Shown: positions 7,191-12,956 of the stretch, in pieces
How the letters are laid out: each line of letters begins with the position of its first letter
Position numbering within the stretch: position 1 is the stretch's first letter
Source of the DNA: an uncultured Succinivibrio sp.
GTDB taxonomy: Bacteria > Pseudomonadota > Gammaproteobacteria > Enterobacterales > Succinivibrionaceae
DNA: 15,946 bases
Reading direction: 5' to 3'
NCBI GenBank assembly: GCA_900770725.1
Contig: CAAGLL010000096.1
Location: 1-15,946, forward strand
Program-made: the position numbers and the translations under genes
The notes under the pieces: model-generated
Told to the model about the DNA's origin: nothing
The model's input: the letters and a program-made list of their open reading frames with translations, nothing else
Database searches by the model: none

Positions 7191-9266
7191 ATGCGCAGTT
7201 CCATCAAGCTTTCGGCCCTCGCCGTGGCTCTGGCATCAGCCCAGGCCATGGCCGCAGATCAGGTAACCGCCGATCCGGTGGTGGTGAGCGCCTCGCGCTC
7301 AACCCAGAGGCTGCTCGGCGCCGACTCGTCGATAAGCACCAGGCCGGGCGCCGAGGTGGCAGTTGAGTCCTCAACCGGGATAGCTGGGGCGCTGCGCGAC
7401 GTGCCGGGGATCAGGGTTATAGACGACGGCACGCCGCTCTTCAGGCGCCTGTCGATACGCGGCGAGGAGCCTGGGCGCACGCTCTTTGCCGTGGACGGCG
7501 ACCGGGTTGCCGATCAGAAGACCATGTCAGGCGCCCCGCTCCTCGTGAACCCCTACTTCATCGACCGCATCGAGGTGGTGCGCGGCCCGGCCTCGCTGCT
7601 CTACGGCTCCGACGCCATGGGCGGCATGGTGAACGCCATCACCAAGCAGGCCTCGAAGAAGCCCTTCGCAGCAGAGGCCGGGGCCACCTACGACGGCGCG
7701 CACGAGGGCATCGTGCTCTACGCCAACGCCTCGGGCACCGTCGGGCGCTTCCGCTATGCCTTAGGCGGCTTTGGCAGCGATCTCGGGGACATGTACCTGA
7801 AGGGCCACGAGCGCTTGGACTCGACCTCGGGCCATTCAAAGGGCGCCAACGCCGACTTCAAGTTCGACCCCACCAAGGACTCCACCATCGGCTACAAGTA
7901 CGATTTCGTGGACAGCGCCGCGCGCACCGCGACCACGGTCTCGGACGAGGCCTACCGGGGCTTTACCGCGCACATCCCCGAGTGGAAGAGGATCAAGCAC
8001 AGTCTCTCTGGAGAGCTTCGGAACCTGGGGCCCTACATAGGCAAACTCTCCTTGGAGGCCTACACGCAGGGGATGGACAAGGAGTTCATTCCGGCGATCC
8101 CCATCCGCTCCGCCTCGCCCTACGCCCCCAGGAGCCCGCTCGTCTTTGACATTCAAAACGAGCAGAAGACCGTGGGCGGGACGCTGCAGGCTGACATGCA
8201 CTTTGGGGATCTCATCGACCTCACCGCAGGCTATGACGTCTCCTACACCACGCTCGACTCGGACACTGCAAGCGACATCTCGATGACGCTGCCGCGCATT
8301 GGACCCTACACCTTGAACTACCGCGCCAAGGACCGCGACTACTACAGCCGCGCCAACGCCCTCTTCGCGCTCATGCACGCCCACCTCACAGACGATCTGA
8401 CACTAAGCGCCGGCGCGCGCTGGAACCGCATCGAAAACGGCGGCGGCTCCACGCGCTCGAACTACCAGGCCTACACGCCTGACAGCAATCCCGGGCGCTC
8501 GACCTTCACGCGCACCGTGGGCAGCGCCTCGCTGGTCTGGCAGCCTGCCGGCAAGATGGCTCTGCGCGCCTCCTGGTCCCAGGGCTTCCGCGCCCCGAGC
8601 ATCCAGGAGCTCTTCCTGACCACCACCGAGCTTGAGACCCAGCGCGGCAACAGCGCGCTCAAGCCCGAGAAGACCAACAACTTCGAGCTTGGGCTGCGCT
8701 ACATGGGCGAGGTGCTGACCGCTGATGCCGCGCTGTTCTACTCCCACGCCGACGACTACATCGCCTCGCGCGCCGTGGGCTCGGGGCGCAGCCTCTACTA
8801 CACCTACCAGAACATCAACGAGGCCGAGACCTACGGCCTGGAGATCTCGATCTCGGCCAGGGCCGGGATCGCCGAGCCCTACGCCTCGCTCACGCTCATG
8901 AACCGCGAGTTCAAGACCGGCAGCACCGTGACCACCGACACCGGCACCCCGAAGTTCAGCGGCCGCGCGGGAACGAGGCTCTCAGGCGAGAAGTCCGGCG
9001 TGGCGCTCGGGGCTGACTTCTTTGCGCGCTTTGCCAGCAAGGGGATCTACGACGACAACCGCATGCCCGGCACCTCCTACGTGCAGGACAACGATCTGCC
9101 AGGCTACGTGACCGCGAACATGTCATTCACCGCAGCCTTCGGCTCGGAGAAGCAGTACAAGCTCGCGCTGAACCTCGAGAACCTGCTCGACGCGCGCTAC
9201 CGCGAGTCCGAGCTCATCGAGGAGCCCGGCCGCTTCGTCTCGGTCACTGCAAGCGCCTCGTTCTGA
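7191..9266 (+). CDS. TonB-dependent outer-membrane receptor, possibly haem/iron uptake
   Basis: This is an outer-membrane beta-barrel that imports a scarce ligand using TonB energy. From the ATG at 7191 it has 691 residues; AAGGAGA directly upstream (7179-7185) favours this start over longer in-frame options. There is a signal peptide (about 1-21, cleavage after AMA), a TonB box-like DPVVVSA (28-34), a plug domain at about 50-155 with RIEVVRGPASLLYGSDAMGG, and a barrel ending in a C-terminal Phe. FRAP at 466-469 followed by NSALKPE at 487-493 resembles the FRAP/NPNL motifs of haem receptors, but the histidine usually found between them is missing. The ligand is therefore uncertain: haem, haemoprotein, siderophore or cobalamin. 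It is the sixth gene of the cyd operon, with no visible terminator before it, and ends base-to-base against the convergent tonB. Confidence 0.93.
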   Translation: MRSSIKLSALAVALASAQAMAADQVTADPVVVSASRSTQRLLGADSSISTRPGAEVAVESSTGIAGALRDVPGIRVIDDGTPLFRRLSIRGEEPGRTLFAVDGDRVADQKTMSGAPLLVNPYFIDRIEVVRGPASLLYGSDAMGGMVNAITKQASKKPFAAEAGATYDGAHEGIVLYANASGTVGRFRYALGGFGSDLGDMYLKGHERLDSTSGHSKGANADFKFDPTKDSTIGYKYDFVDSAARTATTVSDEAYRGFTAHIPEWKRIKHSLSGELRNLGPYIGKLSLEAYTQGMDKEFIPAIPIRSASPYAPRSPLVFDIQNEQKTVGGTLQADMHFGDLIDLTAGYDVSYTTLDSDTASDISMTLPRIGPYTLNYRAKDRDYYSRANALFALMHAHLTDDLTLSAGARWNRIENGGGSTRSNYQAYTPDSNPGRSTFTRTVGSASLVWQPAGKMALRASWSQGFRAPSIQELFLTTTELETQRGNSALKPEKTNNFELGLRYMGEVLTADAALFYSHADDYIASRAVGSGRSLYYTYQNINEAETYGLEISISARAGIAEPYASLTLMNREFKTGSTVTTDTGTPKFSGRAGTRLSGEKSGVALGADFFARFASKGIYDDNRMPGTSYVQDNDLPGYVTANMSFTAAFGSEKQYKLALNLENLLDARYRESELIEEPGRFVSVTASASF

Positions 9267-10196
9267 TCACTCGAGGCGGTACTCCACGGGGATCTCAAGC
9301 AAGAGATCCCCGTCATTGCCGGCCTTGAAACCCGTCATTTTGGCCGCAAGCCTTGCGGCGTCCTCATCGAGGATCGGGAAGCCCGATCCCTTGATGATGG
9401 AGGATGAAACAACTCTTCCGGCCCTTATCTCAAAGCGCACGAGCACCCTGCCCTCGATCCCGCGTCTCTGGGCGGCCTTGGGATAGGAGAGGCTGCGCGA
9501 AAGCTCGGCCCTGACCTTCTGCGCCATGGCCTGCGCCTGCGCATCCGAAGGCCTGCCCGCAGGCTCGGCTGCCTTGGAGGGTGCCCTGCTTGCGCCAAGA
9601 TCCGCGCCCGGCTCCACGCTTGCCACTTGAGGTTCGCGATGTGATGCCTGCGCCACCTCATTAGCATGCGCCCTTTGGACCTCAGGCTTTGCGGCAGGAC
9701 GCTTTGCAGCATTATTCTTCGGGGTCGGGTTGGGAGCCTTTTGGGCAGGCTTTGCCTTGGGCTTTGCCTCAGGGGCGGGCTTTCTTGAGGCGGGCTTTTC
9801 CTTGACTAACTGAGGTGCTGCCTCGGATGCTGCAGGAGCCTTCTTGGGCTTTGGCTCTGAAACTGCGGCGGGCTCAGGCTTGGGCTCTGGAGAGTCAATT
9901 ACGGCAGGCGCAGTATCCGCAGGCTTTGGCTCGGCCTTGGGTTCCACGGCCTTTTGCCGGACGTCCTGGTGCTGATCCTTTGCGGCCGGTATCTGAGGTT
10001 CCTGCTCCCTGATTGGCTGGGGCTTTTGCGCCGCCTGCCCTGCCCCTGCCTGCACGACCAGCGCGCTAATGACCGCACCTGAGGGCGAGGCTATCTTAGG
10101 CTTAGCAGGCGGCGTGGATAAGAGCACCGCTGCCAAGGCAGCGGCGGCTGCGGCAAGGCCAGCGGCCTTTGAGATCAGATCCTCACTTGGCACCAT
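9267..10196 (-). CDS. tonB: TonB energy transducer
   Basis: TonB spans the periplasm and passes proton-motive energy from ExbBD to outer-membrane receptors. From the ATG at 10196 it has 309 residues: a short N-terminus, one Ala-rich membrane helix (about 7-26), a long Pro/Lys/Ala-rich linker (about 30-225) and a C-terminal TonB domain (about 232-309) with YPKAAQRRGIEGRVLVRFEI. The start is not certain: an ATG at 10220 is also in frame, and neither has a good Shine-Dalgarno. With the 10196 start it overlaps exbD by 14 nt, implying coupled translation. The helix lacks the His of the SxxxH motif that in E. coli TonB contacts ExbB/ExbD. The stop abuts that of the receptor gene on the other strand. 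Confidence 0.9.
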   Translation of the reverse strand: MVPSEDLISKAAGLAAAAAALAAVLLSTPPAKPKIASPSGAVISALVVQAGAGQAAQKPQPIREQEPQIPAAKDQHQDVRQKAVEPKAEPKPADTAPAVIDSPEPKPEPAAVSEPKPKKAPAASEAAPQLVKEKPASRKPAPEAKPKAKPAQKAPNPTPKNNAAKRPAAKPEVQRAHANEVAQASHREPQVASVEPGADLGASRAPSKAAEPAGRPSDAQAQAMAQKVRAELSRSLSYPKAAQRRGIEGRVLVRFEIRAGRVVSSSIIKGSGFPILDEDAARLAAKMTGFKAGNDGDLLLEIPVEYRLE

Positions 10197-10602
10197 CGGA
10201 CCCAGATGATGCTTCACCATCGCCCTGCACGGCGATGAGGATCCTGCCGCCTGCCTCCTTGCGGGCGAGATCGGCCATCTGCACGAGGATCCCCGACGGG
10301 GTGCGCTTGTCGATGACGACCTCGAGCACCGCGTCATTGGAGGCTGAGAGCGCGCTTGTGATGTCGCCCATGGTCGCGGCATTTGAACCCATGCGGAGCC
10401 CGCCTTGTGCGTCGACCACGACCTTTATGCGGTTCTGCTCCTGTGGGCGGGCGACCTGGCCTGCCGAGGGCAACTGCATCTCAAGCACGGGGAGATCGAA
10501 GCTTGCCGTCATGATGAAGAAGACCACGAGCATGAATATGACGTCCACCAGCGGGGTCAGATCGATCCTCGCTGACAGGTCGTCGTCTTCGTCATCGAAC
10601 AT
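10183..10602 (-). CDS. exbD: ExbD/TolR-family biopolymer transport protein
   Basis: ExbD is the inner-membrane partner of ExbB in the proton-driven motor that powers TonB. It has 139 residues: an acidic cytoplasmic N-terminus (FDDEDDD), one membrane helix (about 15-36) beginning IDLTPLVDVIFMLVVFF, and a periplasmic domain. D20 corresponds to the essential helix aspartate (E. coli D25). AAGG and GAGG lie just upstream of the ATG at 10602. The gene starts 5 nt after the ImmA/IrrE gene and overlaps tonB, so the three probably share an mRNA. Its exbB partner is not adjacent; the only candidate in the window is at 204-752. Confidence 0.95.
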   Translation of the reverse strand: MFDDEDDDLSARIDLTPLVDVIFMLVVFFIMTASFDLPVLEMQLPSAGQVARPQEQNRIKVVVDAQGGLRMGSNAATMGDITSALSASNDAVLEVVIDKRTPSGILVQMADLARKEAGGRILIAVQGDGEASSGSDGAK

Positions 10603-10607
10603 CTGCC

Positions 10608-11792
10608 TTAAACCTCTTTCTCAAGAATCGATTGCCGCCCGGCCCGGTTGCGGATCATCGCCTCGTCCCTGACATCGAGGAAATCGGCGCCCTTCATGCC
10701 AAGGAGCCTGTACGCGTCGCGGACCAGCGTCCGTCCCGCGTTTACGGAGTCAAGCAAGCTCATCAGCAGGCGCCTGCCCACAAGGTCGATGGCTGACGCA
10801 AGCAGATCGCGCTTGGGCATCCTCACTGTCCTGCGGGGGGACTGCATGAAAGCGCCACGCAGGAATGCAAAAGCGCCTTCGTCGATCGCCTTTGCATCAC
10901 GCAACTTGGAGAGCACGAGCATGGGGCTCACGTGAAACCTTTGGGCAAACTCTTCAACGCCGTCCCTGGTGCATGGCACTGATGCTAGCTCGCCCTGCGG
11001 AACCAGCATCCCGGATGCGAAAGAAGCGCACCATTGCTCAGTCCGATCCTCTGGCTTGGCCTTAAGGTCTGGGGCTTCAAAACAGATGTTCGATATGCCG
11101 CCCTTGCCCAAGAGCAGGTGCCCGAACTCATGCATGAGGCAGAAGATCTGCTCTTCTGGCGAGGATGCCTTGTTTACAAAGACGAGCGGCGCGTATCGAT
11201 CGGAGATGGCAAAGCCAAGGAACTCGCCATTGTTGAACCTTGCGCGGGGATTGCCGAGGCAATGGGCGCCTCCTTCGGTAAGGACGCCTTCGTCCTCAAG
11301 CGCGCCGCGGAGGTTTTCAAAGTAGTCGCAGCTGTCCTTGGAGCCTCTGCAGCTCCCGGCGATCCAAAGCCTTGCGCGCCAGGCATACGCAGCCATCTTC
11401 GGGTCGGAGGAGGCCTTGAGGCTGCCGACAAGCGGCACGTCACCGATCCCATCTGCCATTGCCATCTCGGCAAACCAGTCCACATGATCCTTGCACATGC
11501 TGATCTGCCGCCTAAGCCAGAAGTTTGGCGCCTCAAGCTTTCCTGATGAGACCCTCAAGTCAGGCAGCTCGGCAGGCGGCAGGGTCACCTTTTGAGGGAT
11601 GTAAAACCCGTAGTACGGATAGTGCGTGAGCTCTGAGACTGTCTCAAGCTGCTTGAAGGTGAGCTCGATAGTGCTCTTGCCCCTCTGCCTTGCCAGTGCG
11701 GGAACCCTCTTCTCAAGGACGCGCAGATCGAAGCCTGCGTATTCGCAGGCTTCGATTATCTTGCTGCATGGAATGGTCTTTTTCAAAGGCAT
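10608..11792 (-). CDS. ImmA/IrrE-family metallopeptidase with N-terminal HTH-like region
   Basis: The protein has 394 residues and is likely cytoplasmic. The catalytic zinc motif HEFGH is at 221-225, in LMHEFGHLLLG, and a downstream EQWCASFASGMLVP (from E252) supplies the expected third ligand and family signature. Residues about 10-80 resemble the variant Xre/Cro-type N-terminus of this family, with LTFKQLETVSELTHYPYYGF followed by the typical LPDLR segment. Relatives cleave repressors (ImmA on ICEBs1, IrrE/PprI in Deinococcus) or belong to toxin-antitoxin-like pairs; this long form is often followed by a DUF4411 PIN-like gene. No such partner is here: exbD follows after 5 nt. The start is ATG 11792 with only a weak AGGG upstream. 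A perfect 13-bp inverted repeat lies at codons 13-22. The substrate and the link to Ton transport are unknown. Confidence 0.88.
   Translation of the reverse strand: MPLKKTIPCSKIIEACEYAGFDLRVLEKRVPALARQRGKSTIELTFKQLETVSELTHYPYYGFYIPQKVTLPPAELPDLRVSSGKLEAPNFWLRRQISMCKDHVDWFAEMAMADGIGDVPLVGSLKASSDPKMAAYAWRARLWIAGSCRGSKDSCDYFENLRGALEDEGVLTEGGAHCLGNPRARFNNGEFLGFAISDRYAPLVFVNKASSPEEQIFCLMHEFGHLLLGKGGISNICFEAPDLKAKPEDRTEQWCASFASGMLVPQGELASVPCTRDGVEEFAQRFHVSPMLVLSKLRDAKAIDEGAFAFLRGAFMQSPRRTVRMPKRDLLASAIDLVGRRLLMSLLDSVNAGRTLVRDAYRLLGMKGADFLDVRDEAMIRNRAGRQSILEKEV
11727..11756 (-). repeat. Perfect 13-bp inverted repeat inside the 5' end of the ImmA/IrrE gene
   Basis: ATCGAAGCCTGCG (11727-11739), TATT, then CGCAGGCTTCGAT (11744-11756) form an exact 13-bp inverted repeat with a 4-nt loop. 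In the minus-strand mRNA it begins about 37 nt after the A of the start codon and could fold into a very stable hairpin. As DNA it is a palindromic operator candidate. Confidence 0.75.
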
Positions 11793-11813
11793 CTGCGATG
11801 CGTTCCCTAAACC

Positions 11814-11823
11814 GCCTTAAGGC
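11814..11823. promoter_or_regulatory. 10-bp palindrome before the ImmA/IrrE start
   Basis: GCCTTAAGGC is a perfect palindrome 22 bp upstream of the ATG at 11792, directly next to a -10-like TAGAAT read on the minus strand (11829-11824). Its position would let a bound repressor block that promoter. Self-regulation by the protein's HTH-like region is a guess. Confidence 0.35.
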
Positions 11824-11982
11824 ATTCTAACAGCACCGCCACAGGCAAAAGTTTGCGCAATAGGCGCAATTCCTGCTTGCTAAGAGCGCTGGGGCTTCAA
11901 GCCTTGCCAGTTCCTCTCTCCTACTTTGAATGAACAACGGATAGCCCTTGCCGCCGCGAAGGCATTTCACAAGCTCTAAATC

Positions 11983-11998
11983 CACTTGGCGCCAAGTG
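11983..11998. promoter_or_regulatory. 16-bp perfect palindrome, operator candidate
   Basis: CACTTGGCGCCAAGTG is exactly self-complementary. The half-site CCAAGTG recurs at 12030-12036. It lies midway between the two divergent operons, so it could bind a dimeric regulator of either. No regulator gene of an obvious family is adjacent except the ImmA/IrrE protein. Confidence 0.45.
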
Positions 11999-12059
11999 CC
12001 TGTCTTTTAAAGCATCAAGTCCTAAACAACCAAGTGTTAAAGTTTGTTCACAATATTTA

Positions 12060-12088
12060 CCATTGCCAGCCGGATCCATGGGCAATGG
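12060..12088. repeat. 8-bp inverted repeat
   Basis: CCATTGCC (12060-12067) and GGCAATGG (12081-12088) are exact inverse complements with a 13-nt spacer containing GGATCC. There is no T-tract after it, so it is not a typical intrinsic terminator. It may be a regulator site or chance. Confidence 0.35.
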
Positions 12089-12168
12089 ACAAGTCATCCT
12101 TCTCAGTTAATCTATTGTTTATTAAAAAATATCCATAATTTAGGACGATTTACCGTGTTTTGTTATCT

Positions 12169-12184
12169 TTTGAGAGCGATCACA
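12169..12184 (+). promoter_or_regulatory. CRP-like site before the TRAP operon
   Basis: TTTGAGAGCGATCACA matches the CRP consensus TGTGA-N6-TCACA at 9 of 10 positions. Its centre (12176.5) is about 41 bp upstream of the start point expected from the -10 at 12206-12211, the class II activator position. A substrate-uptake operon under carbon-source control by a CRP/FNR-family protein would make sense. Which family member binds is not known. Confidence 0.5.
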
Positions 12185-12205
12185 CTACCACGCAAATATC
12201 TTAAC

Positions 12206-12211
12206 TATTAT
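12206..12211 (+). promoter_or_regulatory. Predicted -10 element of the TRAP operon
   Basis: TATTAT matches the -10 consensus at 5 of 6 positions. The position expected for a -35 (CACTAC at 12183-12188) is poor, as is usual for promoters that depend on an activator at about -41.5. Transcription would start near 12217, giving a leader of about 60 nt. Confidence 0.45.
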
Positions 12212-12278
12212 TAACATAAATTATCACAGGGCAACGCCAGGGATCGGCGCGCCCAAGGACTAAGGAGCAAGCAAGCAT

Positions 12279-12947
12279 ATGAAGATAGCACTGGTCTACA
12301 CGGGAATTACGCCTGAGCTTCAGGCTGACGTCGAGCGCGAAGCCTCGGCGCAGATCCCGGGAGCGCAGTTCATCACGTTCAAGGATCCGACGATCATCCA
12401 GGAGGCGGTCAAGGCCGGCTACGTCACCAAGGGCGCCGCCGCCCGCCTCGTCAAGATGTTCATGGAGGCGAGCGAGCAAGGCGCCGACGCCATCTTGAAC
12501 ATCTGTTCCTCAGTGGGCTTCGTCGCCGATGCCTGCCAGGATCTGGCTAAGTTCACCGGCGTGCCCATCGTCAGGATCGACGAGGAGATGTGCCGCGAGG
12601 CCGTGAGGCTAGGCTCGAGGATCGGCGTCATGGCGACGCTCCCGACCACCTTGAACCCGACCAAGGGGACGGTGCTGCGCGTGGCCCAGGAGATGGACCG
12701 CCGCGTGAACCTGGTTGACGCGCTGGTCGAGGGCGGATTCGGCCTCGATCAGGACAAGTTCAAGGAGCTGATGCTCAGCTATGCCAGGAAGATCGAGGAC
12801 CAGGTGGACGTGATCCTCTTTGCCCAGGGCTCCATGGCCTATGCCGAGAAGTTCATCGCCGACGCCACAGGCAAGAAGGTGCTCTCAAGCCCGCGCTTCG
12901 GCGCCATCGCATTACGCCGCGCCCTCGAAATGAAAGGCCTGGTCTGA
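12279..12947 (+). CDS. Asp/Glu/hydantoin racemase-family protein
   Basis: This 222-residue cytoplasmic protein belongs to the aspartate/glutamate racemase superfamily (racemases and decarboxylases acting at acidic carbon centres). The first catalytic cysteine is present in ILNICSSVG (C76). At the second site, where two-cysteine racemases have Cys, the sequence is FAQGSMAYAE, with Q183 at that place. A standard two-base racemisation is therefore unlikely, and a one-cysteine reaction or a different substrate is more plausible. The C-terminus has SSPRFGA (203-209). AAGGAG (12262-12267) lies 11 nt before the ATG. It is the first gene of the TRAP operon, with the binding protein starting 9 nt after it, so it probably converts the imported acid. 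The substrate cannot be read from the sequence. Confidence 0.85.
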   Translation: MKIALVYTGITPELQADVEREASAQIPGAQFITFKDPTIIQEAVKAGYVTKGAAARLVKMFMEASEQGADAILNICSSVGFVADACQDLAKFTGVPIVRIDEEMCREAVRLGSRIGVMATLPTTLNPTKGTVLRVAQEMDRRVNLVDALVEGGFGLDQDKFKELMLSYARKIEDQVDVILFAQGSMAYAEKFIADATGKKVLSSPRFGAIALRRALEMKGLV

Positions 12948-12956
12948 GGAGGCGGC

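Larger units (their letters stand above)
11793..12278. promoter_or_regulatory. 486-bp regulatory region between the divergent ImmA/IrrE and TRAP operons
   Basis: I find no credible gene here. The left third is GC-rich and holds the ImmA/IrrE gene's likely promoter: ATTCTA at 11824-11829 reads TAGAAT, a -10-like hexamer, on the minus strand. GCGCAAT is repeated at 11855-11861 and 11864-11870. The middle holds a 16-bp palindrome (11983-11998) and an inverted repeat (12060-12088). The right third (about 12100-12230) is very AT-rich and carries a CRP-like site and a good -10 for the TRAP operon. The specific sites are listed separately. Confidence 0.6.

Noticed and set aside
10197..10382. Extended N-terminus of TonB
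   Set aside because: It would overlap most of exbD's end in another frame and adds an Arg/Ser-rich stretch before the membrane helix; a start at 10196 (or 10220) gives a normal TonB layout.
11814..12278. Mobile element ends around the control region
   Set aside because: Several palindromes are present, but there is no transposase or integrase, no matching terminal repeats and no target-site duplication that I can see.
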